Part shown: positions 45,363-55,600 of the stretch, one piece after another
Layout: each line of letters begins with the position of its first letter
Numbering within the stretch: the stretch's first letter is position 1
From: SZAS-103 sp043747745
GTDB taxonomy: Bacteria; Pseudomonadota; Gammaproteobacteria; Xanthomonadales; Xanthomonadaceae
DNA length: 60,682 nt
Direction: 5' to 3'
NCBI GenBank assembly: GCA_043747745.1
Contig: JAYTOP010000090.1
Location: 1-60,682 of the forward strand
Notes under the pieces: generated by a model
Databases searched by the model: none
Told to the model about the DNA's origin: nothing
The model's input: only the letters and a program-made list of their open reading frames with translations
Made by a program: the position numbers and the translations under genes

Positions 45363-45945
45363 TTCGTCGCGCCAGCCGCGAACTCGACACGCACCGGCAA
45401 TCCCGCCGGCAGGTTCGCGGCATCCTTGCCGAGTTCGATTTCGGCGATGTACGACATCCGCGGCACGTCGTCGCCGTTCAAAGCGTAGTACGGCGTGAAA
45501 CTCGGCTCGCTGCGGATCATGCGCACGCGGCCTGCGACTGCTGTCTTGCTATCGGCGACGTAAACCCGCGCCGACTCGCCGACGCGCACGCCGGCGCGCA
45601 GCGGCTCAGGCACGTACACGCGCGCATACGGCGCATCGCCGACGAGCAGGATCGCGAGCGGCGCGCTGATGCGGATGCGCTACAGGTCTACCGCGATCGA
45701 ATCGATCTGCGCCTGCGCGGATGCGACCGCGGCATGCGCGATGTTTCGAGCACCAGCACTGTCGCGTTGGCCGCAACCATCTGCCCTTCATGTACGGAAA
45801 CTTCGGCTATGCGTTCGGACACTAGTGCTGGCAAGGTGATGCGATCCCATTCCAGCGTGCCGAGCGCCTGCGGCGTCTTCTGCACGCAGGATGCCAGCAT
45901 CAGCGTTGCCGTCACGACTCCAGCCATCCATGCAATGCGTTTCAT
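45359..45945 (-). pseudogene. HlyD/YbhG-like membrane-fusion adaptor, degraded
   Basis: Begins as a lipoprotein (MKRIAWMAGVVTATLMLASC, lipobox LASC) and reads a normal HlyD N-terminus to NATVLVLE (about residue 68). It then loses most of the alpha-hairpin by deletion and changes frame. The other frame continues IAHAAVASAQAQIDSIAVDL, meets TAG at 45680-45682 where LQR is usual, and resumes RIRISAP. A second deletion joins this to LAILLVGDAPYARVYVPEPL, and the gene ends normally in EFAAGATK. At least four lesions are visible, so the gene is dead. Confidence 0.88.
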
Positions 45946-46064
45946 CGAATCCCTCCGTACGCGTGCACGCAGCAACCCACTTCGTGCCGGATAGCGTCTC
46001 AGGTCGGAGCGCCTCCGAGCGACCTGCAGATGACCACGACGCCCTGCCGCGCTACCCTTGCCGC

Positions 46065-47072
46065 ATGAGCAACCAGCGCGATTTCCTCCTCGAACCCGAC
46101 GACGTTCAACGCCTCGCCAACCTGTGCGGGCCATTCGACGAGCACTTGCGGCAGATCGAACTGCGTCTCGGCGTGGAGATCGCCAATCGCGGCAACGTGT
46201 TCCGCGTCACTGGTCCCGCGCCGATGGCGACGCGCACCGAGCGCTTTCTCAAGAAACTGTACGCCGCGCTCGACGAGCAACCACTCGACTCGCGTGAACT
46301 TCATCTGCTGCTGTCCGATATCGCGAATGAAATGGATCAGGCTGCGCCTCGCGCCCCTGCGCCCGACCCGATCGAGCCGCAGGAAGTGGTGATCCGGGTC
46401 AAGCGCGGCAGCGTGCGCGGGCGCGGCGCGAACCAGGCGAAATACCTGCATGCGATCGCGATCCACGACGTCAATTTCGGCATCGGGCCGGCCGGAACGG
46501 GCAAGACCTTCCTCGGCGTCGCGAGCGCTGTGGAAGCGCTGAACGCGGGCCTCGTGCAACGCCTGGTGCTGGTGCGCCCGGCGGTCGAAGCCGGCGAGAA
46601 GCTCGGCTTCCTGCCCGGCGACCTGAGTCAGAAAGTCGATCCCTACCTGCGACCGCTGTACGACGCGCTGTACGAAATGCTCGGCGTCGACAAGGTCGTC
46701 AAGTTGCTCGAACACAACGTGATCGAGATCGCGCCGCTCGCCTACATGCGCGGGCGCACGCTCAACGACGCATTCGTGATCCTCGACGAGGCGCAGAACA
46801 CCAGTATCGAACAGATGAAGATGTTCCTGACCCGGATAGGGTTTGGTTCGACAGCTGTGATCACCGGCGACCTGACCCAGATCGACCTGCCGAAGAGCCA
46901 GAAGTCCGGCCTGCGCGATGCGGTCGAAGTGCTGCGCGGAATCGAGGGCATTTCCTTCACGTTCTTCACCGCGCGCGACGTCGTGCGGCATCCGCTGGTG
47001 CAGCGGATCGTGCAGGCCTACGATGCACGCGACGGTGACGGCCGGACGGCAGCCGACGTTTCCACGGAGTGA
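46065..47072 (+). CDS. ybeZ: PhoH-like P-loop ATPase (YbeZ)
   Basis: 335 residues from MSNQRDFLLEPDDVQRLANL. A short N-terminal KH-like region is followed by the PhoH ATPase with Walker A GPAGTGKTFL (near residue 143) and Walker B FVILDEAQN. It pairs with YbeY in ribosome quality control and rRNA maturation. The ybeZ-ybeY order is conserved. It is divergent from the broken ABC operon. Confidence 0.95.
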   Translation: MSNQRDFLLEPDDVQRLANLCGPFDEHLRQIELRLGVEIANRGNVFRVTGPAPMATRTERFLKKLYAALDEQPLDSRELHLLLSDIANEMDQAAPRAPAPDPIEPQEVVIRVKRGSVRGRGANQAKYLHAIAIHDVNFGIGPAGTGKTFLGVASAVEALNAGLVQRLVLVRPAVEAGEKLGFLPGDLSQKVDPYLRPLYDALYEMLGVDKVVKLLEHNVIEIAPLAYMRGRTLNDAFVILDEAQNTSIEQMKMFLTRIGFGSTAVITGDLTQIDLPKSQKSGLRDAVEVLRGIEGISFTFFTARDVVRHPLVQRIVQAYDARDGDGRTAADVSTE

Positions 47073-47109
47073 CATCCATGCGCATCGCACATTGCAAGGT
47101 ACAACCTGC

Positions 47110-47580
47110 ATGACACGCGGCCCGATCCAGCTCGATGTCGCGGTCGGCTATGGGTTGCCGCGCAAGGGCTTGCCGTCGGCAGTAAGCTTCCGGCGCTGGG
47201 TCGCGGCGGCGCTGCAGGGACGCATCCTGCGCGCCGATCTCGCGCTGCGGCTGGTGGACGAACGCGAAGGCCGCGCACTCAACCAGCACTATCGCGGCAA
47301 GCCGCACGCGACCAATGTGCTGAGCTTCCCCGCCGAACTGCCCAAGGGCGTGAAGCTGCCGCTGCTCGGCGACATCGTCTTGTGCGCGCCGGTCATCGCA
47401 CGCGAAGCGCGCGAACAGCGCAAGCCGCTCAATACCCACTACGCCCACCTCACCGTCCATGGCGCACTGCATCTGCTCGGCTTCGACCACGACGACGAGC
47501 GCGACGCCGAGGCGATGGAGGCGATCGAGCGCGCGATCCTGGCTGGACTTGGATTGCCCGATCCATACGCAGAGCATTGA
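47110..47580 (+). CDS. ybeY: Endoribonuclease YbeY
   Basis: 156 residues from MTRGPIQLDVAVGYGLP. The zinc-binding motif is TVHGALHLLGFDHDDE (H-x3-H-x5-H). The family segment NQHYRGKPHATNVLSFPAEL is present. It matures 16S rRNA 3' ends and acts in late 70S quality control. It lies 37 bp after ybeZ. Confidence 0.97.
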   Translation: MTRGPIQLDVAVGYGLPRKGLPSAVSFRRWVAAALQGRILRADLALRLVDEREGRALNQHYRGKPHATNVLSFPAELPKGVKLPLLGDIVLCAPVIAREAREQRKPLNTHYAHLTVHGALHLLGFDHDDERDAEAMEAIERAILAGLGLPDPYAEH

Positions 47581-47631
47581 GTTACAGGAGCCCGCACAAA
47601 GGCAGGATCGCCCAGCTCGATGATGTGCCAA

Positions 47632-48258
47632 TCACCATTCGGTGAGCCCTTCGACCGCATACAATTTCTTCCAGCTTTCCCGCGCACGGACAAGGTCGGC
47701 CAGCACCTTGAGCGATGGCCATTCGGTCGCGGGGCGCGGCATGTTGCGCGACCAGCGCATCAGCATCGTCAGCAACAGGTCGGCGCCGGAAAACTCCCCC
47801 AGCAGATACGGCCCATTCATGGACAGATGCGCTTCGAGGCGATCCCAGACGCTTTCGATCTTGCGCTGGAGCGCCGCTCGCACTTCCGCTGGATGTTCAT
47901 CGAAACCCAGATCCGGCGGATAGAACCAGAATCGATACGTCGAAGCCAGCGTGTTGCTCAGATACACGATCCACTGATACCAGGCATCGCGTTCGGGGCT
48001 TCCCACGGCAGGCGCGAGCCGCGCTTCGGGATGCCGTTCGGCGAGCAGCATCAGCAGCGCCGCGGATTCGGTGACCGGCTTGCCGTCGATCAACAGAGTT
48101 GGCACGACACCCTGCGGATTGAGCTTGAGATAGTCCGGATCGCGGTGCGCGTTCGCGCTGAAATCCACGCGTTCAAGCCGATGCGGAGCGCCGATTTCGA
48201 GCAGTGCCAGGTGCACGACCATGCTGGCTGTTCCGGGCGAGTAATAGAGTGTGTACAT
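47632..48258 (-). CDS. Glutathione S-transferase family protein
   Basis: 208 residues from MYTLYYSPGTASMVVHLALL. The thioredoxin-like N-terminal domain has the GSH-binding LNPQGVVPTLLIDGKPVTES (cis-Pro and E-S). The helical C-terminal domain has GPYLLGEFSGADLLLTMLM, the N-capping box of GSTs. The electrophilic substrate is unknown. It is a single gene convergent with ybeY. Confidence 0.92.
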   Translation of the reverse strand: MYTLYYSPGTASMVVHLALLEIGAPHRLERVDFSANAHRDPDYLKLNPQGVVPTLLIDGKPVTESAALLMLLAERHPEARLAPAVGSPERDAWYQWIVYLSNTLASTYRFWFYPPDLGFDEHPAEVRAALQRKIESVWDRLEAHLSMNGPYLLGEFSGADLLLTMLMRWSRNMPRPATEWPSLKVLADLVRARESWKKLYAVEGLTEW

Positions 48259-48444
48259 GGGTACTTCCCGACTGGATGCGTAACCGCATTGTCGCGCCAA
48301 CCACGCGGATGGACCATCCCGCAGCACGACACTCAACATGAAGAAAATTTCACCTCGCGGAATACCTTGCGGCGAATGGCCCTGCGTAGCATCCGCTGCG
48401 TAACGTCCCGTCGGCCATCCGACCCACTGCAACGAGGTGTCGCC

Positions 48445-48888
48445 ATGAAGTCCAGCATCATCGCTCTGTCCGTCGCTGCCCTGCTCGCATTCGGTGCCGC
48501 CAATGCGGCCGCGCCAACTGCTGCTCCCGTTGCCAAACCCGCAGTTGCCACTGCGACGACTCCTGCCGCCGCGCCAGTCAAGACGAAAACCGCGCAGCAG
48601 CAGAAGATGGGCGACTGCGCCACTGCCAACAAGGGCAAGAAGGGCGCGGATTACAAAACCTCCGTCAGCAATTGCATGAAGGGCGGTTCTGCGAAAGCAA
48701 CTTCGGCCGCCGCTGCGGCTGCACCCGCCCCAGCCGCTACTCCCGCCGCCGCAGGTGCCAAGCCCGCCAGCGCAGCCCAGATGAGCCAGCAAGACCGCAT
48801 GAAATCCTGCAATGCCGACGCCGCCAAGCAGAAGCTCGCTGGCGTCGCGCGCAAGACCTTCATGAGCAGCTGTCTGAAGAAGAAGTGA
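48445..48888 (+). CDS. PsiF repeat protein
   Basis: 147 residues. A signal peptide (MKSSIIALSVAALLAFGAANA) and an Ala/Pro/Lys-rich stretch precede two PsiF repeats with paired cysteines, one around GDCATANKGKKG...SNCMKGG and one around KSCNADAAKQKLAG...SSCLKKK. The family is named for phosphate-starvation-inducible E. coli PsiF and is periplasmic with unknown function. GAGGTG precedes the start. Confidence 0.88.
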   Translation: MKSSIIALSVAALLAFGAANAAAPTAAPVAKPAVATATTPAAAPVKTKTAQQQKMGDCATANKGKKGADYKTSVSNCMKGGSAKATSAAAAAAPAPAATPAAAGAKPASAAQMSQQDRMKSCNADAAKQKLAGVARKTFMSSCLKKK

Positions 48889-49004
48889 GCCGAACTGCGG
48901 TTCAGCGCTCGCGATCGAGCGGCGTGTCCATCAGGGCACGCCGGTTTCATTTCACTCGACCGCATATCTCTGAACGCAGCACATCGCTGCACGATTTAGT
49001 TCGT

Positions 49005-49808
49005 TCAGCGACGTCGCTTCCGGATCAGCAGGGCGACGGCGAACGCAAGTCCGGCCACGATCAACCATGCGACGTGATCGCCGAACATGCGTTGCAGCCA
49101 AACACGCATCCCGTTAGTTGACGCAGTGGATGACGGTTGCGAAGACGCCGCTGCGGATATCGGCACGGCATTCGTCGCGACAGTCGAAGTCGCCGCAGGC
49201 AGCTCCCAGCGCCCGGCGATCAGCACGGCCCCATTCGGCGCGGACGCATGTTCGATCGCGCGCCAGCGCACACGCACATCGCCGATGGCAGGATGCGCAG
49301 GATCCTGCGATGTCGAAAGCCAATCGCCGTCGGGCTGGAAGCTGACAGCGAGATTGGTCGGCAACTGCAACAGGTCGGGTTTCAGCGGAGTCCACGCATC
49401 GAGTGCGCCAAGCACATCTGCGGACACCGGATGGTCATCGAGCTTCGGATCGGTCGTCCACCAGCGTTCGCCGTTGAACGGCAAATCGCCCGTGTTTCTG
49501 TGCACGGCATCGAAAGCAGAGGAATCGATGCGCTCGGCTGTCCACGCCTGTTCGAAGTGCGGCGGCGCAGGAACATCGACCTTGCGCCATTGCAGCATCT
49601 CGACGCCGCGTTCGAGTCCAAGCACCTTGGCGCGCACATGGAAAATGGGGTCAGTGACTGCGGCTGCGGATGCGATCTGGCCTTGCGGATGTACTTCCGC
49701 CATGGGCGGCGCTGTCGATGCAACTGGTGGCGACGCGGCGGGCGCAGTTGCCTGCGCGTGCGCGCACAACGATACGGACATCATCGACGCGAGCAGCAAT
49801 GCCTTCAT
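49005..49808 (-). CDS. TMEM43-like membrane-anchored protein
   Basis: 267 residues. It has a signal peptide (MKALLLASMMSVSLCAHA), a Pro/Ala-rich start, and a periplasmic domain with VEMLQWRKVDVP and WTAERIDSSAFDAVHRNTGD, which resemble the TMEM43/DUF1625 pattern (LQW...W...IDSS.F). It ends with one TM and a basic tail (WLIVAGLAFAVALLIRKRRR). It is shorter than usual TMEM43 proteins, which have several TMs, so the assignment is moderate. It is coupled by ATGA to the MBL-fold gene. Confidence 0.65.
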   Translation of the reverse strand: MKALLLASMMSVSLCAHAQATAPAASPPVASTAPPMAEVHPQGQIASAAAVTDPIFHVRAKVLGLERGVEMLQWRKVDVPAPPHFEQAWTAERIDSSAFDAVHRNTGDLPFNGERWWTTDPKLDDHPVSADVLGALDAWTPLKPDLLQLPTNLAVSFQPDGDWLSTSQDPAHPAIGDVRVRWRAIEHASAPNGAVLIAGRWELPAATSTVATNAVPISAAASSQPSSTASTNGMRVWLQRMFGDHVAWLIVAGLAFAVALLIRKRRR

Positions 49809-50680
49809 GCGACCAAAGCCCGCGCGTGCAGTTCGGCGACTTCGTGGTCGGTGCCGAAGCGGCCCTTGTCGTTGCGGGTAACGCGCGCGAGCGCGCAATC
49901 GACATCGTGGGTGAAGAACAGGCGCACGCCGCGCGCGAGCTTGTCGGCGAGGAAGTCGCGCTTCTCCTCGATCAGCAACTCGGGGTAGCGGTCGTACCCC
50001 ATCGTCACCGGCAAATGCACCCACGGCCTGCCCGGGATCAGGTCGGCGCAGAACACCACGCCGCCATGGTCGTCGTGCCCGCGAAGTTCGGCCAGCAACA
50101 GGCCCGGCGTATGGCCTTCGCTGTGGTGGAAGCGGACGGTTTCGCCGAAGTACGGATGGCTGTCGCCGCTGACGATCTCGAGTCGGCCGCTGGCTTCGAG
50201 CAGGCCCGCGAGTTCGGGAATGAACGATGCGCGGTCGCGCGCATGCGGATGCGTCGCGCGCTCCCATGCGTCCTCGCCGACGAAGTAACGCGCGTTCGGG
50301 AACAGCAGCGAAGGCGCTACGCCTTCGCGCCACGCAGCGAGCAATCCGCCGGCGTGGTCGAAGTGCAGATGACTGAGTACGACCGCATCGATGTCCTCGG
50401 GCGCGAATCCAGCAGTCGCGAGCGATTCGAGCAGCACATGCCGATCCTCGACGACGCCGTAGCGCTCGCGCGATTTCGGATCGAAGAACGCGCCGATGCC
50501 GGTCTCGAACAACACGGTCTTGCCATCGACGGCTTTCGCGAGCAAGGCGCGGCAGGCAAGTGGAATGCGGTGCTGGTCGTCGGGCGCGATCCACTTCGAC
50601 CACATCGCGCGCGGCACGTTGCCGAACATCGCGCCACCGTCCAATCGTTGCGAATTTCCAAGTATCGACCAGAGTTTCAT
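49805..50680 (-). CDS. MBL-fold metallohydrolase
   Basis: 291 residues. The metallo-beta-lactamase fold has SHLHFDHAGG (about residue 105, H-x-H-x-D-H), the third-metal His in HHSEGHTPGLLL and Asp in FCADLIPGR. The lactonase-like arrangement suggests hydrolysis of an ester or lactone, including possible acyl-homoserine lactones, but the substrate cannot be fixed. It is cytoplasmic and overlaps ggt and the TMEM43-like gene by 4 nt each. Confidence 0.9.
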   Translation of the reverse strand: MKLWSILGNSQRLDGGAMFGNVPRAMWSKWIAPDDQHRIPLACRALLAKAVDGKTVLFETGIGAFFDPKSRERYGVVEDRHVLLESLATAGFAPEDIDAVVLSHLHFDHAGGLLAAWREGVAPSLLFPNARYFVGEDAWERATHPHARDRASFIPELAGLLEASGRLEIVSGDSHPYFGETVRFHHSEGHTPGLLLAELRGHDDHGGVVFCADLIPGRPWVHLPVTMGYDRYPELLIEEKRDFLADKLARGVRLFFTHDVDCALARVTRNDKGRFGTDHEVAELHARALVA

Positions 50681-52431
50681 CGCTTCGCTTCCTGCAATGT
50701 TACTTCCGCTTTCCCGACAGGATTACGCGGATCGGTCCCGCCGCTGAGCGTGTTGCGCTCGCGATCCCACTCCACCGCCTGCATACGGCCCCACGTGCTG
50801 TCTTCGCCAGTCACGGTGTGTCCCATCGCTTCGAGCTTCGACACGACGTACGGCGACAATGCGCCGGGTTCGAGCGAAATCTTGTCGGGCAAGTATTGGT
50901 GATGGAAGCGCGGCAACGCGACGACTTGTTGCGGCGTCAAACCTTCGTCGAATCCGAGGATGCCGAGCAGCACCATCGTGATGATCCTGCTGCCGCCCGG
51001 CGTGCCGAGCACGATCACGCGATTGCGGCCGAGCATGAACGTCGGCGTCATCGACGACAGCGGGCGTTTGCCGGGTTTGACGCTGTTCGCGTCGTAGCCG
51101 GTCACGCCGTACGCATTCGGCGTACCGGCCTGCAGCGCGAAATCGTCCATCTCGCTGTTCATCAGCACGCCGGTACCCGCTGCGACCAGGCCCGAACCGT
51201 AGGCCGTGTTCGTCGTCATCGTCACCGACGCGTAGTTGCCTTCGCGATCGATGATCGAGAAATGGGTCGTGTGCGCGCCGACCGATGGTGGCGGCGCACC
51301 GGTCAGCGACGAACTCGGCGTGGCCTTGTCCATCGAGATGCCCGCACGCAGGCTATCGGCGTAGTCCTGGCTCATCAGGCGCGCGATCGGCATGTCCTTG
51401 ACGAAATCCGGATCGCCAAGGAAATACGTGCGGTCGCGATATGCACGCCGCATCGCCTCGACGATCAGGTGCACGCGCGTGGCCGGATCGAGTTTCGGCA
51501 AATCCCAGGCCGACAGGATCTGCAGCATCTCCACGAGCGCGACGCCGCCGGACGAAGGCGGAGGCGCAGTCACGATCTCCCAGTCTCGATATTTGAAGCG
51601 CAGCGGTTCGCGCAGCTTGACCTGGTAATTTGCCAGATCATCCGCAGTCCAGTTTCCGCCAGCGGCATTGATCGCGGCGACGATTTTTTTAGCGACCTTG
51701 CCACGATAGAAACCATCGAAGCCCTTGTCGGCGAGTACCTGCATCGTGGCGGCAAGATCGCGCTGACGCAGCGTGTCGCCGTTGGCGAACGGATGCCCCT
51801 GCGGTTCGAAGATCGCGGTCGTCGCCGACCAGCGATGCATGACGTCGCGCTGCTCGGCGTATTCGGACAGCATGCGCGGATACACCGGGAAGCCATCGCG
51901 CGCGATCCTGATCGCAGGCGCGAGCGATGCCTTCAGCGGCAGGCGCCCATAGTGCTGCGCGAGATACGCCCAGCCGGCCGGCGCACCCGGGATGCCCGCG
52001 GCGAGCGCACCGTTGAGCGCCTTGTCGTGGTCGAGCTTGCCGTCCTTGCCGAGATATTCCACAGCCGTCACCGCAGCCGGCGCGGTTTCACGCGCGTCGA
52101 TGAAGATGTCCTTGCCGGTTTTCGCGACGTGCAACAGGAAGAAATCGCCGCCGCCGATGCCCGAACTTTCAGGCTCGACCACGCCCAGCGTCGAGCCGAC
52201 GGCGATCGCCGCGTCAAATGCATTGCCGCCTTCGGCGAGAATTTTTTTGCCAGCTTCCGTGGCGAGGTAATGCGCGCTGGCGATGGCCGCGCCGGAGGGA
52301 CGAGCGGCGATGGTCGACGAATGCGCCGCTTGCGCTGTTGCAACCGCACTCGAAGCAGGCGTGGCGGCCGCGGCGGCGCATGCCAGCAATGCAGCGAGCA
52401 CGCAGGAAACTGGACGACCCAATGGTTTCAT
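50677..52431 (-). CDS. ggt: Gamma-glutamyltranspeptidase
   Basis: 584 residues. The Sec signal (MKPLGRPVSCVLAALLACAA) shows a periplasmic enzyme. Autocatalytic cleavage occurs before the first Thr of VGAHTTHFSIID (about residue 386), which becomes the nucleophile of the small subunit. The glycine box is VLGTPGGSRI, and the large subunit has SSGIGGGDFF. It hydrolyses or transfers the gamma-glutamyl group of glutathione. It is in an overlapped operon between the ferredoxin and MBL genes. Confidence 0.96.
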   Translation of the reverse strand: MKPLGRPVSCVLAALLACAAAAATPASSAVATAQAAHSSTIAARPSGAAIASAHYLATEAGKKILAEGGNAFDAAIAVGSTLGVVEPESSGIGGGDFFLLHVAKTGKDIFIDARETAPAAVTAVEYLGKDGKLDHDKALNGALAAGIPGAPAGWAYLAQHYGRLPLKASLAPAIRIARDGFPVYPRMLSEYAEQRDVMHRWSATTAIFEPQGHPFANGDTLRQRDLAATMQVLADKGFDGFYRGKVAKKIVAAINAAGGNWTADDLANYQVKLREPLRFKYRDWEIVTAPPPSSGGVALVEMLQILSAWDLPKLDPATRVHLIVEAMRRAYRDRTYFLGDPDFVKDMPIARLMSQDYADSLRAGISMDKATPSSSLTGAPPPSVGAHTTHFSIIDREGNYASVTMTTNTAYGSGLVAAGTGVLMNSEMDDFALQAGTPNAYGVTGYDANSVKPGKRPLSSMTPTFMLGRNRVIVLGTPGGSRIITMVLLGILGFDEGLTPQQVVALPRFHHQYLPDKISLEPGALSPYVVSKLEAMGHTVTGEDSTWGRMQAVEWDRERNTLSGGTDPRNPVGKAEVTLQEAKR

Positions 52432-52682
52432 GCGGATTCCTGTTGCAGTCGTTCGAGTTTATCCAGCAATTCCTCGCGCGATTCGACATGTTCCGGATCG
52501 ACGAAGATGCATTCGACCGGACACACCTCGACGCATTGCGGCTCGTCGTAATGGCCGACGCATTCGGTGCAACGCGACGGCGCGATCTCGTAGATCGTCT
52601 CGCCCTGCGTGATCGCGGTGTTCGGGCACACCGGCGCGCAGACATCGCAGTTCACGCACAGGTCGTTGATCAGCAAAGCCAT
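52428..52682 (-). CDS. yfhL: 2[4Fe-4S] ferredoxin, YfhL type
   Basis: 84 residues. Two clusters are visible, with CVNCDVCAPVCP and CTECVGHYDEPQCVEVCP. The insert between cysteines of the second motif marks the Alvin/YfhL subfamily. It is a low-potential electron carrier whose partner is unknown. It is first in the fdx-ggt-MBL-TMEM43-like operon, overlapping ggt by 4 nt. Confidence 0.95.
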   Translation of the reverse strand: MALLINDLCVNCDVCAPVCPNTAITQGETIYEIAPSRCTECVGHYDEPQCVEVCPVECIFVDPEHVESREELLDKLERLQQESA

Positions 52683-52800
52683 GGTTTATCGCTGCGAAGG
52701 ATCATTCATGATGCAGCGTACCGGCCTAGCCTTTGCCGGGAGTGAACTTGTCGTTACGGACCGCCGTCGACGGCAGCCCGCGCAAACACCGAGGGTTCGG

Positions 52801-53295
52801 TCATTTCGCCTCGACGAAGCGGTAGGTCGCAGCAGTCGGCGCGACTGCCGCCTTCACGCGATCGTTGTCGGCAGCCTTGCCCACGAACAGGACAATCACG
52901 CCCTTCATGCTGCCAGCGGATGCGCCCTTGAATGCCTCCACGATCAGATCGGCCATTTTTGTCGAATCCGGCGACATGAAAGCCATCAGGTTGCCGGGCA
53001 GGACGCCGCGCGCGACGACATCCTTCACGCCATCCATCTGGCGACCGTATTTGCCCTCGTACTCGGCACCGCCGGGAGCAGGCAGATAGTAGGCGATGCT
53101 GCGGTCGGTGACGCCCTGGCTGTTGCGGCCGATGACGTCCTGGAAGTACGCCTTCCAGCCATTGTCGTCGGTCATACTGGCCGGTGAGTTGAGCGGAGCG
53201 GCAACGACAGCCGCTGCCTCTTCCTTCTTGCATCCTGTGAACAGCAACAATACCGCGAGTGCTGCGACGATCGAAACCAGACGGATACGCTTCAT
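52801..53295 (-). CDS. Lipoprotein, unknown
   Basis: 164 residues from MKRIRLVSIVAALAVLLLFT. The lipobox is FTGC, with acylated Cys followed by KKEE. The rest is a compact soluble domain with NGWKAYFQDVIGRNSQGVTD and GVIVLFVGKAADNDRVKAAV. It is probably outer-membrane anchored and facing the periplasm. No domain is recognised. It follows coaD by 42 bp on the same strand. Confidence 0.8.
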   Translation of the reverse strand: MKRIRLVSIVAALAVLLLFTGCKKEEAAAVVAAPLNSPASMTDDNGWKAYFQDVIGRNSQGVTDRSIAYYLPAPGGAEYEGKYGRQMDGVKDVVARGVLPGNLMAFMSPDSTKMADLIVEAFKGASAGSMKGVIVLFVGKAADNDRVKAAVAPTAATYRFVEAK

Positions 53296-53337
53296 GGCAA
53301 GTCCCCTATTTGTTTGAGTGGCGATCACGGAACCAAT

Positions 53338-53835
53338 TCACCCGCGCTTCCATCGCGAATGCAACGCAGCCTGCACCGCCGGATGTACAAAGCCGGTCAC
53401 GTCGCCGCCCAGCCGCCCGATTTCACGGACCAGCGACGACGAGAGAAAGCTGTATTGCTCCGACGGGGTGAGGAACAGGGTTTCGACTTCGGGAATCAAA
53501 TGCCGATTCATGCTCGCGAGCTGGAATTCGTATTCGAAATCCGACACCGCACGCAACCCGCGCAGCAAGACTCCGGCACCGAGGTCGCGCACGAAATGCG
53601 CGAGTAGCGAATCGAAACCCTGCACTTCGACGTTGGCATAACCGGCCAGCGCCATGCGCGCCATCTCGACACGCTCTTCCACCGAGAAAACCGGACTTTT
53701 GCCTGGACTTTCAGCAATGCCGACGATGATCCTCTCGAATAGCGGGGCTGCGCGGCCGACGAGATCGACGTGGCCGTTGGTAATGGGATCGAACGTGCCT
53801 GGATAGACCGCAAGGCGATTATTGGCCGTGGTCAT
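53338..53835 (-). CDS. coaD: Phosphopantetheine adenylyltransferase
   Basis: 165 residues from MTTANNRLAVYPGTFDP. It has the nucleotidylyltransferase T/HxGH motif (TFDPITNGH), GLRAVSDFEYEFQLASMNRH and the second signature FLSSSLVREIGRLGGDV. It makes dephospho-CoA from phosphopantetheine and ATP. It is translationally coupled to rsmD (ATGA), the usual rsmD-coaD order. Confidence 0.97.
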   Translation of the reverse strand: MTTANNRLAVYPGTFDPITNGHVDLVGRAAPLFERIIVGIAESPGKSPVFSVEERVEMARMALAGYANVEVQGFDSLLAHFVRDLGAGVLLRGLRAVSDFEYEFQLASMNRHLIPEVETLFLTPSEQYSFLSSSLVREIGRLGGDVTGFVHPAVQAALHSRWKRG

Positions 53836-54449
53836 GCGCGGGCTTGATCCTGCTCGGCTGGTAGTGGTGCAATTGTAGCAGCGCCGCGCCGGTACAGCGC
53901 GTAGCGCACATCGCGGGTGCTCCCTTCGCGATGCACAACGCAGCCGTCCGGAACCATCGGCAGTGCGCTGCGCGGCGCCTCCAGATACAGCAGGGCAGCG
54001 TCGGCCAGCCATGGCGTCAGCGCCGTCAATGCCCGCTGCCACAGGGCGGCCGCAAACGGCGGGTCGACAAACACGATGTCGAACTGTGGCTTTGGCGCAG
54101 CGGCCAGCCAGTGCAGCGCATCGGCGCAGACAACCTCCACTGCATCTTGCGCGTCGACTCCAGCCAGCCGTGCAGCACTCGCACGCAGGTTTGCGGCCAG
54201 CGCCGGATCGCGTTCGACCAACACGACCTTGCCAGCACCGCGCGAGGCCGCCTCCAACCCCAGCGCACCAGTGCCAGCAAACAGATCCAGTACCGTCGCG
54301 CCGGCCAGCTCGGGTTGCAACCAGTTGAACAGGGTCTCGCGAACGCGGTCGGACGTCGGGCGCAGGCCTGCGGCATCGGCTACCGGCAATTTCGAGCCCC
54401 TCCAGCGGCCACCGATGATGCGCACGACACCCGGCGGGGTACGGGTCAT
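53832..54449 (-). CDS. rsmD: 16S rRNA m2G966 methyltransferase
   Basis: 205 residues. The RsmD start is VRIIGGRWRGSKLPV and RPTSDRVRETLFNWL. The SAM site is VLDLFAGTGALGLEAASRGA and the catalytic motif is FVDPPF. It methylates G966 in the 30S head. It lies in a divergent 83-bp gap from ftsY. Confidence 0.96.
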   Translation of the reverse strand: MTRTPPGVVRIIGGRWRGSKLPVADAAGLRPTSDRVRETLFNWLQPELAGATVLDLFAGTGALGLEAASRGAGKVVLVERDPALAANLRASAARLAGVDAQDAVEVVCADALHWLAAAPKPQFDIVFVDPPFAAALWQRALTALTPWLADAALLYLEAPRSALPMVPDGCVVHREGSTRDVRYALYRRGAATIAPLPAEQDQARA

Positions 54450-54532
54450 CGCAGCCTCGACATGGCTTGGCGTACAGGATCGGCTTTGGGCGCGGGTGCT
54501 AACATGCCGCGATTCTCTCGCATTCGTGGCCC

Positions 54533-55596
<1,064 letters not shown>

Positions 55597-55600
<4 letters not shown>

